A stretch of DNA of 30,553 bases from JADHUC01 sp964617665 (GCA_964617665.1 CAZUAH010000114.1:1-30553); one strand, 5' to 3'; shown: positions 1 to 7,807, numbered from the stretch's first letter. Made by a program: numbers and translations. Notes: a model not told the origin generated them from the letters alone.

Positions 1-296
1 AAGGCGCCAACTTCGAGGTGATCGACCTGGGCACAAACGTCGCGCCAGAGAAGTTTGTCGAAGCCGCCAAGGAGCACGGAGCTGACTTGGTGGGCCTGTC
101 GGCCTTGCTGACAACGACCATGCCTGCCATCAAGACAACCGTGGAAGCCGTCAAGGCCGCTGGTTTGGACGTCGCCAAGGTCGTCATTGGCGGCGCTCCG
201 GTCACTCAGGAATACGCCGATCAGATCGGTGCCGACGGGTACGCCCCGGACGCGGCCAGCGCGGTGGAATTGGCACGCTCGCTTTTGGGGGCCTGA
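1..296 (+). CDS. Corrinoid (B12)-binding protein, C-terminal part only
   Basis: The gene enters from the left edge; its frame starts at base 3 and stops at 294-296. About 97 residues remain, forming the second half of a cobalamin-binding Rossmann-type domain: a strand reading VIDLG, then SALLTTTM, then VIGGAPV, then a closing Gly-Ala-Asp-Gly-Tyr segment. These match the corrinoid proteins of methyltransferase systems (MtaC/MtbC/MetH type). The cobalt-ligand motif DxHxxG and the helical cap would lie upstream and cannot be seen. In such systems the protein carries a methyl group on cobalt between two methyltransferases. A pterin-binding methyltransferase faces it tail to tail at 370-1392, and further methyltransferases lie at 3087-5074, which supports that role. 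The substrate is unknown. Confidence 0.88.
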   Translation, partial: GANFEVIDLGTNVAPEKFVEAAKEHGADLVGLSALLTTTMPAIKTTVEAVKAAGLDVAKVVIGGAPVTQEYADQIGADGYAPDAASAVELARSLLGA

Positions 297-369
297 TCCC
301 AAACGGCGGTGTCTCGCTTCAGTGTCTAGGTTTCAGGAATGACGGGTCTGAATACGTCGTCCTGAAGCC

Positions 370-1392
370 TCACTTCAGCTTTCCCTCACGATAGGCGCCG
401 ATAAACTCCATCCCGAACATGTCGTCGCCCGTCAGCACGGCTTTAGCCAGCTTGAACCGTTCGGACTCGGGATCGAGTTGCGACATGGCCGACATAGGCG
501 TGGCTGCCGGGTCGATGATACCGCCGTCGGTGCCCACCTCGGCGCACAAGTGCATGAACACCATGTTCAGCAGTTTCCGAGCGGGCATACCGAACGAAAT
601 GTTGCTCAGCCCGCCGTTCAAGTGCACGCCATCAAATTCGTTGGCCGCCTGAGCCGTGGCGTCCATGAAGTGCGTGCCGTACATCGAATCGGTGCTGACC
701 GGCAAAACCAGCGGGTCCAAGTGCATTCTCTCTCGCGGGACCCCTGCATCGTCGAGTTTCCCCACGACTTCTCGGAAATTCGTCATCCTCTGCTCTGCGT
801 CGGCCGGCATACCTTCGCGACCGGCTGCATTGACGACGACGTCCGCGTTGAATTCCTTGATCAAACCGGCGGCCTCCATCCGTTCCAAGCTGACCGAGTT
901 CAGCATCGGCGGTTTGATGTCCTTGCGACATTCCTGTAGACCGATTTGCAGGATGTCGGCGTTGGACGAGTCGATACTCAATGGCGTATCGTAGCGCGAC
1001 GACAGGAATCGCGCCGTGTGAACCATCACTTCGCTTGCTTCCGCCGGGTCCATCGAGTATTCGTCGACATTCAGATCCAGAAAAGTCGCGCCGCCTGCGA
1101 TTTGTCGGTCTGCTTGGTAACACAGATAGTCTTCACCCGCGTCCCGATCGTCGTCGTTCCCGTGCAGCGACTGGTAGATGGCCAGAGCGACATGCTTAAT
1201 TTTGCCCTCGGCAAAGGCCGGCGATCGCTGCTCCCAATCGGCCGGCACCGGCAAGAACCGCTCGGCACCTTCGTGGGTGAATTTCACTGCTTCCCCGCCG
1301 TCAGGGAGGGCCGCAGTCTTGATTCCGCCCCGTTTCACAATCCGCGAGCAATGGATGTTCTCGCCAACGACAATGAAGTCCGCCCAATTCAT
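370..1392 (-). CDS. Pterin-binding methyltransferase (methyl-THF:corrinoid type)
   Basis: This 340-residue protein has the dihydropteroate-synthase-like pterin-binding fold used by methyltetrahydrofolate:corrinoid methyltransferases (AcsE/MetH pterin domain). Visible signatures are FLDLNVDEY near residue 105, PLSIDSSN near 138, MLNSVSLE near 163, HLDPLVLPVSTD near 225 and GLSNISFGMP near 263. Family members move a methyl group between a corrinoid cobalt and the N5 of tetrahydrofolate in the cytoplasm. The start is supported by a GAGGAG ribosome-binding site about ten bases upstream. It is transcribed away from the Tat oxidoreductase at 1664 and converges on the corrinoid protein at 1-296, its likely partner. 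The direction of transfer cannot be told from sequence. An N-terminal stretch of about 65 residues before the barrel is longer than in the smallest family members. Confidence 0.85.
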   Translation of the reverse strand: MNWADFIVVGENIHCSRIVKRGGIKTAALPDGGEAVKFTHEGAERFLPVPADWEQRSPAFAEGKIKHVALAIYQSLHGNDDDRDAGEDYLCYQADRQIAGGATFLDLNVDEYSMDPAEASEVMVHTARFLSSRYDTPLSIDSSNADILQIGLQECRKDIKPPMLNSVSLERMEAAGLIKEFNADVVVNAAGREGMPADAEQRMTNFREVVGKLDDAGVPRERMHLDPLVLPVSTDSMYGTHFMDATAQAANEFDGVHLNGGLSNISFGMPARKLLNMVFMHLCAEVGTDGGIIDPAATPMSAMSQLDPESERFKLAKAVLTGDDMFGMEFIGAYREGKLK

Positions 1393-1475
1393 CAGCTCTT
1401 TTCTCCTCTAACTGCCTAAAATACCTGACGCCGGTGCGAACCATTATACAATTGTGGACATCGGCGAAAATGACC

Positions 1476-1562
1476 GATGACCAAATCCCAATGACCAATG
1501 GGCTGCACGCTAGTCAGTCGCACGCTAGTCAGTCGCCACTCGTCATTGGTGCTTGGTCATTC
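1476..1562. repeat. Imperfect inverted repeat around a 15-base tandem duplication
   Basis: In the spacer between divergent genes, the left arm (1476-1502) and right arm (1541-1562) are imperfect reverse complements built on TGACCAA and CCAATGAC-like words. The loop contains two exact head-to-tail copies of a 15-base unit, GCACGCTAGTCAGTC, at 1505-1519 and 1520-1534. The structure could form a hairpin or be a remnant of a dispersed intergenic element. It lies about 100 bases before the start at 1664 and may fall in the promoter or leader of either divergent gene. Confidence 0.75.
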
Positions 1563-1663
1563 CTCCGTGCCGCTGGTGGCGACAGCGGTCGATTGCCTTA
1601 TACTGGGCGAAAATCACCTTAACGTATTTCCGCTGGTTTCCCCTTCCTTTGGGAGCGCGACGC

Positions 1664-2989
1664 ATGAACTCACGAAACGACAATCATGGTACTGGCACAT
1701 CCTCGCGACGTGACTTTCTGAAAACTTCATCCGCGGTTGCCGTGGCTGGGGGTCTTTCGCTGGCACGTAGTGCACATGCAGCGGGCAATGATGAAATCAA
1801 GATCGCCCTGATCGGGTGCGGCGGACGCGGCAAGGGGGCGGCCGTTCAGGCTTTGAACAATGCCGCGGGTGCCAACGTCAAGTTAGTGGCTTTGGCCGAC
1901 GCATTTCAGGATTCCGTGGATCAAGCCTACAAACTGATCTCGAAACGAGTTCCTGACAAGGTGGACGTGCCCGAAGACCGCAGGTTTGCCGGGCTTGACG
2001 CCTTTCAGAAGGCGGTTGATTGCGGCGTCGACATGGTTTTGCTGTGCTCGCCACCTGGATTCCGTCCGCAGCAGTTCGAGGCGGCGGTCAAGGCGGGTGC
2101 CCACGTGTTCATGGAGAAGCCCGTGGCCACCGACGCTCCTGGCGTCAGAAGAGTCATGGCCGCCAACGAGGAAGCGAAGAAAAAGGGGCTGCTGGTTGCC
2201 GTTGGCCATCACCTACGTCACGAAGTCAAACACCGTGAAGTAGTCAAGCGGATACATGACGGAGCCATTGGCGACGTGCTATTCCAGCGGGCCTATTTCA
2301 ATTCCAGCGGTGTGTGGGTCCGGCCCCGCCGACCGGATCAGACTGAAATGCAGCATCAGGTGCGCAACTGGTACTATTTCACTTGGCTCAGCGGAGACCA
2401 CATCGTCGAACAGCACGTCCACGACTTGGATGTCTGCAATTGGGTCAAGCAGGGGCCGCCGGTCGAGGCGCAAGGCATGGGCGGGCGGCAAGTCCGTATC
2501 GGGCCGAGTTACGGCGAGATCTTCGACCACCATGCCGTCGAGTTCACTTACGACGACGGTTCGAAGATGTTCAGCTACTGCCGCCATATCCCCAACTGCT
2601 GGGGAAGCTTCTCGGAGCACGCACACGGCACCAAAGGATCGGTCAACATCGAAGGGCACGGCCGTGCCATACTTCGTATCGACGGTGCGGACCCGCTGAC
2701 TATTGAACGTGGACCGGACGGGCACCAAATCGAACACGATCATCTGTTCGCCGCGCTACTGGAAGGTCGACCGTACAACGAAGGCGATTACGGTGCGACT
2801 AGCACCATGACGGCGATTTTGGGGCGCATGGCCAGTTACTCGGGCCAGATCATCCGTTGGGACGATGCTCTGAAGTCCGAAGTCAACCTGTGCCCCAAGG
2901 GATCCGCGTGGGACGCCGAAACGTTGATAAAGCCTGGCAAAGACGGTTTGTACGCCTGTGCCACGCCGGGGAAGACGAAAGTGCTGTGA
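1664..2989 (+). CDS. Tat-exported Gfo/Idh/MocA family oxidoreductase
   Basis: This 441-residue protein starts with a twin-arginine signal: SRRDFLKTSS at about residues 14-23, followed by an alanine-rich hydrophobic stretch ending AHAAG. Next comes a Rossmann nucleotide-binding motif, IGCGGRG, and the Gfo/Idh/MocA catalytic motif EKPVA. Family enzymes oxidise or reduce sugars and inositols with NAD(P); export suggests a tightly bound cofactor that folds in before Tat transport. I chose the ATG at 1664 because it follows GGGAG at a good distance and puts the Tat motif near the N terminus; an upstream in-frame ATG at 1553 would add 37 unlikely residues. Homocysteine and UroD-like methyltransferase genes follow with gaps of about 95 bases, so the three may be one transcript. 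The substrate is unknown. Confidence 0.9.
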   Translation: MNSRNDNHGTGTSSRRDFLKTSSAVAVAGGLSLARSAHAAGNDEIKIALIGCGGRGKGAAVQALNNAAGANVKLVALADAFQDSVDQAYKLISKRVPDKVDVPEDRRFAGLDAFQKAVDCGVDMVLLCSPPGFRPQQFEAAVKAGAHVFMEKPVATDAPGVRRVMAANEEAKKKGLLVAVGHHLRHEVKHREVVKRIHDGAIGDVLFQRAYFNSSGVWVRPRRPDQTEMQHQVRNWYYFTWLSGDHIVEQHVHDLDVCNWVKQGPPVEAQGMGGRQVRIGPSYGEIFDHHAVEFTYDDGSKMFSYCRHIPNCWGSFSEHAHGTKGSVNIEGHGRAILRIDGADPLTIERGPDGHQIEHDHLFAALLEGRPYNEGDYGATSTMTAILGRMASYSGQIIRWDDALKSEVNLCPKGSAWDAETLIKPGKDGLYACATPGKTKVL

Positions 2990-3086
2990 ACGGTTAGCAG
3001 TCCATTTTCAGCCTATGCCTTCCGGCTGCTCGCTGAAAGTCGATGGCTGCCAACATGGAATCGCAACTCTTGAACGGAATCCAGCT

Positions 3087-3959
3087 ATGCATGCCTTGAT
3101 TGAACAGTTACTCGCCAACGGGCCTGTCGTCACGGACGGCGCGTGGGGAACGCAACTGCAGGAGCGTGGTTTGGGCATCGGCGCGTGTCCAGACGAATGG
3201 AACCTGTCGCACGCAGAGGAAGTCGAAGCGGTGCCACGTGCCTATGTCGAGGCCGGCAGCCAAGTCGTGTTGACCAACACGTTTCGGGCGAACCGCGTGG
3301 CGTTGGCCGATTATGGCCTGTCCGAACAGGCGGAAGCGATTACTCGGGCCGGCGCCGAGATTTCCTGCCGGGCCGCGGATGGTCGAGCTCATGTGTTTGC
3401 ATCGATGGGGCCCAGCGGCAAGATGCTGATGATGGGCGAGGTGAGTGAGGACGAGTTGCAGAACGCGTTTGCAGATCAGGCTCGCGCTTTGGCTGATGGT
3501 GGCGCACACGCCCTTGTGCTCGAAACGATGGGAGACTTGGCCGAAACCAAACTGGCCATCGCAGCGGCCAAAACTACCGGTCTACCCGTCGTGGCCAGCA
3601 TGTGCTTCGACTCGGGCGCCGATTTGGACAGGACATTGATGGGTACCACACCGGAACAAGCGGCCGAGGAACTCACGGCAGCCGGCGTGGACGTGGTGGG
3701 CGCGAACTGTGGGCAAGGCATCGCTGGCTATGTCGGCATATGCCGACGTCTCCGCTCGGCAACCGATCGGCCAATCTGGATCAAGGCCAACGCCGGTATC
3801 CCGGAAATAGTCGACGGCCAGCCAGTATACACGACCATGCCCGAAGAATTCGCCTCCCACGGTCCGGCACTTGTCGAAGCGGGTGCAAACTTCGTGGGCG
3901 GGTGTTGCGGGACCAGGCCGGAGTTTATCGCCGCTTTGTGCGAGCAGGTTCGCTCTTGA
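3087..3959 (+). CDS. Homocysteine S-methyltransferase family protein
   Basis: This 290-residue protein matches the homocysteine-binding barrel of MetH and betaine-homocysteine methyltransferase. The N terminus has TDGAWGTQLQERGL, then NTFRANR. The zinc-binding cysteines are visible as GANCGQG near residue 211 and VGGCCGT near residue 275. The zinc activates homocysteine thiolate to accept a methyl group, forming methionine in the cytoplasm. The chosen start at 3087 fits the family N terminus; a longer frame beginning at 2958 would overlap the previous gene and add 43 non-homologous residues. The ribosome-binding site is weak, so an overlapping second ATG at 3091 is not relevant (different frame). 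With separate corrinoid and pterin proteins nearby it looks like one part of a split MetH-like machine, although it may use another methyl donor. Confidence 0.88.
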   Translation: MHALIEQLLANGPVVTDGAWGTQLQERGLGIGACPDEWNLSHAEEVEAVPRAYVEAGSQVVLTNTFRANRVALADYGLSEQAEAITRAGAEISCRAADGRAHVFASMGPSGKMLMMGEVSEDELQNAFADQARALADGGAHALVLETMGDLAETKLAIAAAKTTGLPVVASMCFDSGADLDRTLMGTTPEQAAEELTAAGVDVVGANCGQGIAGYVGICRRLRSATDRPIWIKANAGIPEIVDGQPVYTTMPEEFASHGPALVEAGANFVGGCCGTRPEFIAALCEQVRS

Positions 3960-4054
3960 GCTTGCGCGTGAACACCTCACCGATGTGATGCGGGAAAACG
4001 TGATCGCCATGCTCAACGTGGCGATGGGATTCGAAAGAGGTCAGGACATTTGCC

Positions 4055-5074
4055 ATGAACGGTCGTGAACGAGTTTTTGCGATGATGGAAGGTCGGCCGG
4101 TGGATCGCGTGCCGCTAATGCCGATCACAATGATGTTTGCCGGCGACCACGCGGGCGTGAAGTACGGCAAGTACGCCGCCGATTGCCAGGCTCTCGTCGA
4201 CAGCCAGATCCAGACGGCCGACGCGTACGACTTCGACTACGTTTCATGTATTTCGGATCCGGCTCGCGAAGCGACCGATTGTGGTGCTCGCGTCGAGTTG
4301 TTTGACGACCAACCGCCCGCGATAGTCGAATCCGATGCATTCCTGGCTGACAAGACGACGTTGGCTTCGCTGGATATTCCCGATCCGCTGGGCGAAAACC
4401 GGATGCACGATCGTGTACGCGGGGCGGCGTTGTTCAAGGAACGAGTCGGCGGCGAGAAGCTGATCGAAGGCTGGATCGAAGGACCGTGTGCCGAGGCAGC
4501 CGATTTGCGCGGCATAAATACGCTGATGCTGGATTTCTATGACGATCCTGATTTCGTGCGCGATTTGTTCGAATTTACCCTGGAGATGGGACTGCGATTT
4601 GCTCGCGCTCAAGTCGAAGCAGGCATCGAGTTGATGGGAGTGGGCGACGCCGCCGCATCGCTGATCGGCCCGCAGCTATACGAGGAATTCGTTTGGCCCT
4701 ACGAAAAGAGACTTGTCGACGGCTTGCACGAGATGGGGGCCAAGGTCCGGTTGCACATCTGCGGCAACATCAACGCGATCCTTGAACCCATCGGTCGCCT
4801 GGGCTGCGACATCGTCGATTTGGACTTCATGGTCCCCGTAGCCGATGCCCGGCAAGCCATGGGACCGGATCAGGTCCTGCTCGGTAATATCGACCCAGTG
4901 CGAGTCCTGCGCAATGGTTCACGCGAATCCATCACCGAAGCAATCGCCCGATGCCATAGCGAAGCTGGCGACCGCTACATCGTCAGTGCAGGCTGCGAAG
5001 TGCCGCGCGGCACGCCTCGTGAGAATGTGCTAGCGCTGACCGAATACGCTCGTACGACCGGCAGCCACGCCTGA
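4055..5074 (+). CDS. UroD-like corrinoid methyltransferase (MtaA/MtbA/CmuA type)
   Basis: This 339-residue protein belongs to the uroporphyrinogen decarboxylase superfamily. It starts NGRERVFAMMEGRPVDRVP, the usual opening of the methyltransferase branch. A zinc-site pattern is present: LHICGN near residue 231 (His-x-Cys) and SAGCEVPRGTP near residue 312 (distal Cys), as in methylcobalamin:coenzyme M methyltransferases. True HemE enzymes lack this zinc triad and act on porphyrins, so I favour a methyltransferase. Bacterial relatives in corrinoid systems can load a methyl group onto the corrinoid or take it off. A ribosome-binding site, AGAGGTCAGG, lies upstream. The gene follows the homocysteine methyltransferase after 95 bases and probably shares its transcript. 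The methyl donor is not apparent. Confidence 0.85.
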   Translation: MNGRERVFAMMEGRPVDRVPLMPITMMFAGDHAGVKYGKYAADCQALVDSQIQTADAYDFDYVSCISDPAREATDCGARVELFDDQPPAIVESDAFLADKTTLASLDIPDPLGENRMHDRVRGAALFKERVGGEKLIEGWIEGPCAEAADLRGINTLMLDFYDDPDFVRDLFEFTLEMGLRFARAQVEAGIELMGVGDAAASLIGPQLYEEFVWPYEKRLVDGLHEMGAKVRLHICGNINAILEPIGRLGCDIVDLDFMVPVADARQAMGPDQVLLGNIDPVRVLRNGSRESITEAIARCHSEAGDRYIVSAGCEVPRGTPRENVLALTEYARTTGSHA

Positions 5075-5131
5075 CCGGGCGAACCGCCCTCTTGGTCAGA
5101 TGCGTAGCCATTGGAGAAAAGCGGTGCACTA

Positions 5132-5186
5132 TTCTTGCCCGCTATATTCTTGCCACCCTCTTCCTGGCTCCGAGATCGGGCAAGAA
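5132..5186. terminator. Hairpin between convergent genes
   Basis: A perfect 10-base inverted repeat, TTCTTGCCCG at 5132-5141 and CGGGCAAGAA at 5177-5186, sits in the 118-base gap between the stop at 5074 (plus) and the stop at 5193 (minus). The loop is 35 bases and there is no clear T-run, so the terminator call is an inference from position. The word ATTCTTGCC also occurs twice directly, at 5131 and 5146. Confidence 0.45.
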
Positions 5187-5192
5187 CATGAA

Positions 5193-6671
5193 TCATCGTT
5201 CAACCCGCGTCGCCAGTTCCGGCGCTTCGATGCGCGGCGAGTGGGCGCCACAGCTTTCGGCGTTCTGGTCTGTCGGCTCGGGCTCGGGGTAGAAGCCGAA
5301 CTGGCGCAAGAGGGCCAGTTTTGGCAATACGTTGCCTTCCAGGTCGATGTGGAAGAAGCCTGGAAAGATGTCCGGATTGCCCTTGATCAAATCGAAGTAC
5401 TCGCCGTAACGATCGGGCAGATTGATCGTGCCGCCTTGGCAGACTTCGTGGCCGGTGAAGACGAATTCGGGAAACAGGTACGGGCAGAACTCCAATTCGG
5501 TCTTCTCGCTCCATTCTTGATACACTTCGGTTTGCGGCAACAGTGACAGCAGGCTGGGCAGAATCCTCGCGCCCAGCATCCGGAACGAGACCATTTGGAA
5601 GAGCGACTGATGGAAATCCTCCATGGTCTCGAACGGGAACCCCCACACAAAAAACGTGTCGACTCGTCGAAAGATCTTTACGGCAGCCGGCACGACTTCC
5701 ATCGCCTGTGCAGTATTGAACCCCTTCTTGATCTGCTTCAGCACTCGATCTGAACCCGATTCGATGCCGAAACGCAGTTCAACGCAGCCACAATCGGCCA
5801 TGGCTTGCATCATTTCTTCGTCGACCAGATTGACTCGGCCAAATGCCTTCCACGACACGTCCATCCCGCGCGAAGCCAATTCTCGACAGAACGTCATCAC
5901 CTGCCGCTTGCCGGAAACGAAGAACTCGTCCTGGAACAGGTATAGATCGACACCTGCTTCGCGGTGCAGAAATTCCATTTCGTCGACAATGTTCTTCGGA
6001 CCGCGCGAGTAGCTTTCTAGGCTCCAAACCGGCGCGACCGAGCAGAATGTACAGAGGTACGGACAGCCGCGGCTGGTCATCATTCCGTAACCCGCGTAGC
6101 GCGACAGTTCGATCTTGCCGAAAGCGGGGAAAGGAATCGAATCCAGCTCGTGGATCCGTTGCCGCTTGGGATTGTGCCGGATCGCCCCGTTGGCGTCGTG
6201 GAACGAGATACCATCAACGCCAGCGAGATCGTCACCCGCTTGAATCGTTCGAAGCAATTCCGGACCGGTTCGCTCGCTTTCGCTGCGGCAGATGATATTG
6301 ACCCAAGGAAACCGCCGCAGGATCTTCTCTTCCACGGCCGTCGATCCGACGCCTCCGAGCACGATCGTCCGGTCCGGATAGGCTTCCCGCAACGCTCGAA
6401 TTGCCAGGATCGTGAATGGCAACAGGTTGGCCATGCAGCTGAGGCCAATCACCGGCGCCGGATCGCGCAGGAAGTCCACAAACACTTCCATGTCGAACGG
6501 ATCGTCCGAATCGACGCATTGGTAATCGCGAAAATCGACCTCGAAGCCCGCATCCTCCAATGCCCGCGTCAGATAGAGCGGGCCGAGTGGCACATGCAGT
6601 TCGCGTTCGACTTCCTCGCCGTAGCGCATGAACAGCATGTTCAAGTTGACGAGCGTGATATCCGCAGACAT
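5193..6671 (-). CDS. B12-binding-domain radical SAM enzyme
   Basis: This 492-residue protein has an N-terminal Rossmann-like region of the kind that binds cobalamin in BchE-type radical SAM proteins (residues 1-150, with VPLGPLYLTRALEDAGFEV and IVLGGVGST). It is followed by a radical SAM domain with the cluster motif CPYLCTFC at residues 203-210. Later come LYLFQDEFF, LRFGIESGSDRVLKQIKKG and FFVWGFPFET, all typical of the SAM barrel. The 4Fe-4S cluster cleaves S-adenosylmethionine; B12 members often methylate or rearrange unactivated carbons. The start follows AGAGGA. The gene lies 82 bases downstream of the leader-like repeat protein at 6754-7452, same strand, so the two are probably co-transcribed and that protein may be its substrate. 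A role in small-molecule or lipid modification is also possible. Confidence 0.87.
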   Translation of the reverse strand: MSADITLVNLNMLFMRYGEEVERELHVPLGPLYLTRALEDAGFEVDFRDYQCVDSDDPFDMEVFVDFLRDPAPVIGLSCMANLLPFTILAIRALREAYPDRTIVLGGVGSTAVEEKILRRFPWVNIICRSESERTGPELLRTIQAGDDLAGVDGISFHDANGAIRHNPKRQRIHELDSIPFPAFGKIELSRYAGYGMMTSRGCPYLCTFCSVAPVWSLESYSRGPKNIVDEMEFLHREAGVDLYLFQDEFFVSGKRQVMTFCRELASRGMDVSWKAFGRVNLVDEEMMQAMADCGCVELRFGIESGSDRVLKQIKKGFNTAQAMEVVPAAVKIFRRVDTFFVWGFPFETMEDFHQSLFQMVSFRMLGARILPSLLSLLPQTEVYQEWSEKTELEFCPYLFPEFVFTGHEVCQGGTINLPDRYGEYFDLIKGNPDIFPGFFHIDLEGNVLPKLALLRQFGFYPEPEPTDQNAESCGAHSPRIEAPELATRVER

Positions 6672-6753
6672 AGGCGTCCTCTGTAGATCAGGCTGTGCCT
6701 GACGAAATGCGTCATCGAGCTGTTTGGCCCATTGCCGTCAGCCGGAGCCTGCC

Positions 6754-7452
6754 CTACTTGGGCTCTGGCTCAGAAGATGGTGGTGGCAAGTCCGGACGAC
6801 TGCCGGTCGGCGCAGGTACCCGATCTGGGCGGATGCCAAGGACTGTTTGTTCCAAAGGCACATCGTCCGCTTGTTCGGTCGGCGGTTCTGCGCCACCCTC
6901 CGCGCTCCCATCCTCCGGCGGAGCATTGGGCTCTGGCATATCTGGCTCGATGCCCGTCACAGCGGGGCGGTCGGGGCGGCTTCCCCTCGACGTCGGCTCC
7001 GTGGGAACGTCCCGTTCTGGTGGCATATCCGGCGCGATGCCCGTAGTAGCAGTCTTCTGACAGCCCGCCTGCCCCAGCGTCAACGCGGCCAACATGGCCG
7101 CCGCAGCCGTACCCAAAAACACCCGACGATGCTGCTTGGGTACGACCGTGCGATTGATCACTGCTTCGAGTTGTTCGGCTGGCGCGGCCCGAAGCATCAT
7201 CGCTTCGGCCGGATCGAGTTCCAGTCCGATCTCGTCTGCGGCCTCGGCGCGTTTGGACAACAACAACTCTTTGAATTCGGCGTCGACTGCCGCCTTCTTG
7301 ACCAGAATCTCGATCCCGCGAGGGATGTCGCCGACGCTCTGGCCGCTACCCGGCGGACGCCCGCCGACGATGGTTGTCCGAACCGCATCCTGTTCCACCG
7401 CCCGGTCGGCACGGAACTGCGGCCCAGAGGTACGAGGAGATTCGCTCATCAT
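6754..7452 (-). CDS. NHLP-like leader domain protein with Gly-x-x-Pro-Asp repeats
   Basis: No named family recognised. In the 232-residue reading, residues 45-105 form a charged helical domain (VKKAAVDAEFKELLL, then EIGLELDPAEAMML, then APAEQLEAVI) that resembles nitrile-hydratase-leader-peptide (NHLP)-type precursor leaders. Residues 109-130 (RRVFLG, then an Ala/Leu-rich run ending GQAGC) look like an internal Tat-like or membrane segment with a poor lipobox. The rest is Pro/Glu/Asp-rich with five copies of Gly-[Ile/Ser]-x-Pro-Asp, at residues 138, 157, 167, 206 and 217. A Val-Gly-Gly-Arg-Pro-Pro element lies at residues 29-34. I chose the ATG at 7452 because GGGAGGA precedes it by a few bases; an in-frame ATG at 7497 adds 15 residues. 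A B12-type radical SAM enzyme gene follows, suggesting precursor and modifier. A plain membrane-anchored Pro-rich protein is the alternative. Confidence 0.72.
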   Translation of the reverse strand: MMSESPRTSGPQFRADRAVEQDAVRTTIVGGRPPGSGQSVGDIPRGIEILVKKAAVDAEFKELLLSKRAEAADEIGLELDPAEAMMLRAAPAEQLEAVINRTVVPKQHRRVFLGTAAAAMLAALTLGQAGCQKTATTGIAPDMPPERDVPTEPTSRGSRPDRPAVTGIEPDMPEPNAPPEDGSAEGGAEPPTEQADDVPLEQTVLGIRPDRVPAPTGSRPDLPPPSSEPEPK

Positions 7453-7807
7453 CCGGTCCTCCCTGGAAAAAGCATTGCTCATACAACATCCTATCAAATA
7501 TCGCGCAGGCAGGGCAAACCATTTTGGCGTGGTTCAACAATGTGCCGAAGTTACCGTGACGGATCGAGTTGGGGCGAAAACGCGGCAAAGCGGGTCTCGC
7601 AAGGGGCTATGGGAGTCAGGTAAGTTGGAAGACTGTCTGAGAGCGCCTTCGCGCCGCCGTTTGGACTGGAGTGTCGCCGATCGGAAACGGGCGGTTGGGG
7701 CCATCGAGCATGGTCGCATTGAGTCGCGAGCCAAACCAACGCAAAACACCCCGGCTGCTGACGGCAACCGGGGTGCTGTGACTTCAAACTCGTCTTTCAA
7801 TCGTCGC
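7453..7807. other. 355-base intergenic stretch
   Basis: This lies between two minus-strand genes. Apart from the terminator hairpin at 7747-7775 and the ribosome-binding site for the gene at 7452, I see no convincing gene or repeat. It should contain the promoter for the 7452-to-5193 unit, but no clear -35/-10 pair stands out. Confidence 0.5.
7743..7775 (-). terminator. Rho-independent terminator
   Basis: The perfect inverted repeat CACCCCGG (7747-7754) and CCGGGGTG (7768-7775) has a 13-base loop. Read on the minus strand, the stem is followed by TTTT (7743-7746). It begins 32 bases after the stop of the minus-strand gene 7808-8806, the right place to end that transcript and separate it from the unit starting at 7452. 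Confidence 0.75.

Noticed and set aside
1505..1534. Possible start of a CRISPR or longer tandem array
   Set aside because: Only two abutting 15-base units, with no spacers and no cas genes nearby.
4055..5074. Uroporphyrinogen decarboxylase (HemE) for haem synthesis
   Set aside because: The His-x-Cys and distal Cys zinc pattern and the methyltransferase neighbours indicate the corrinoid methyltransferase branch instead.
7050..7120. Lipoprotein signal (GQAGC) in the leader-like repeat protein
   Set aside because: The -3 position is Gln and the segment is internal at residue 131, so an ordinary lipobox is unlikely; kept only as a membrane-segment note.
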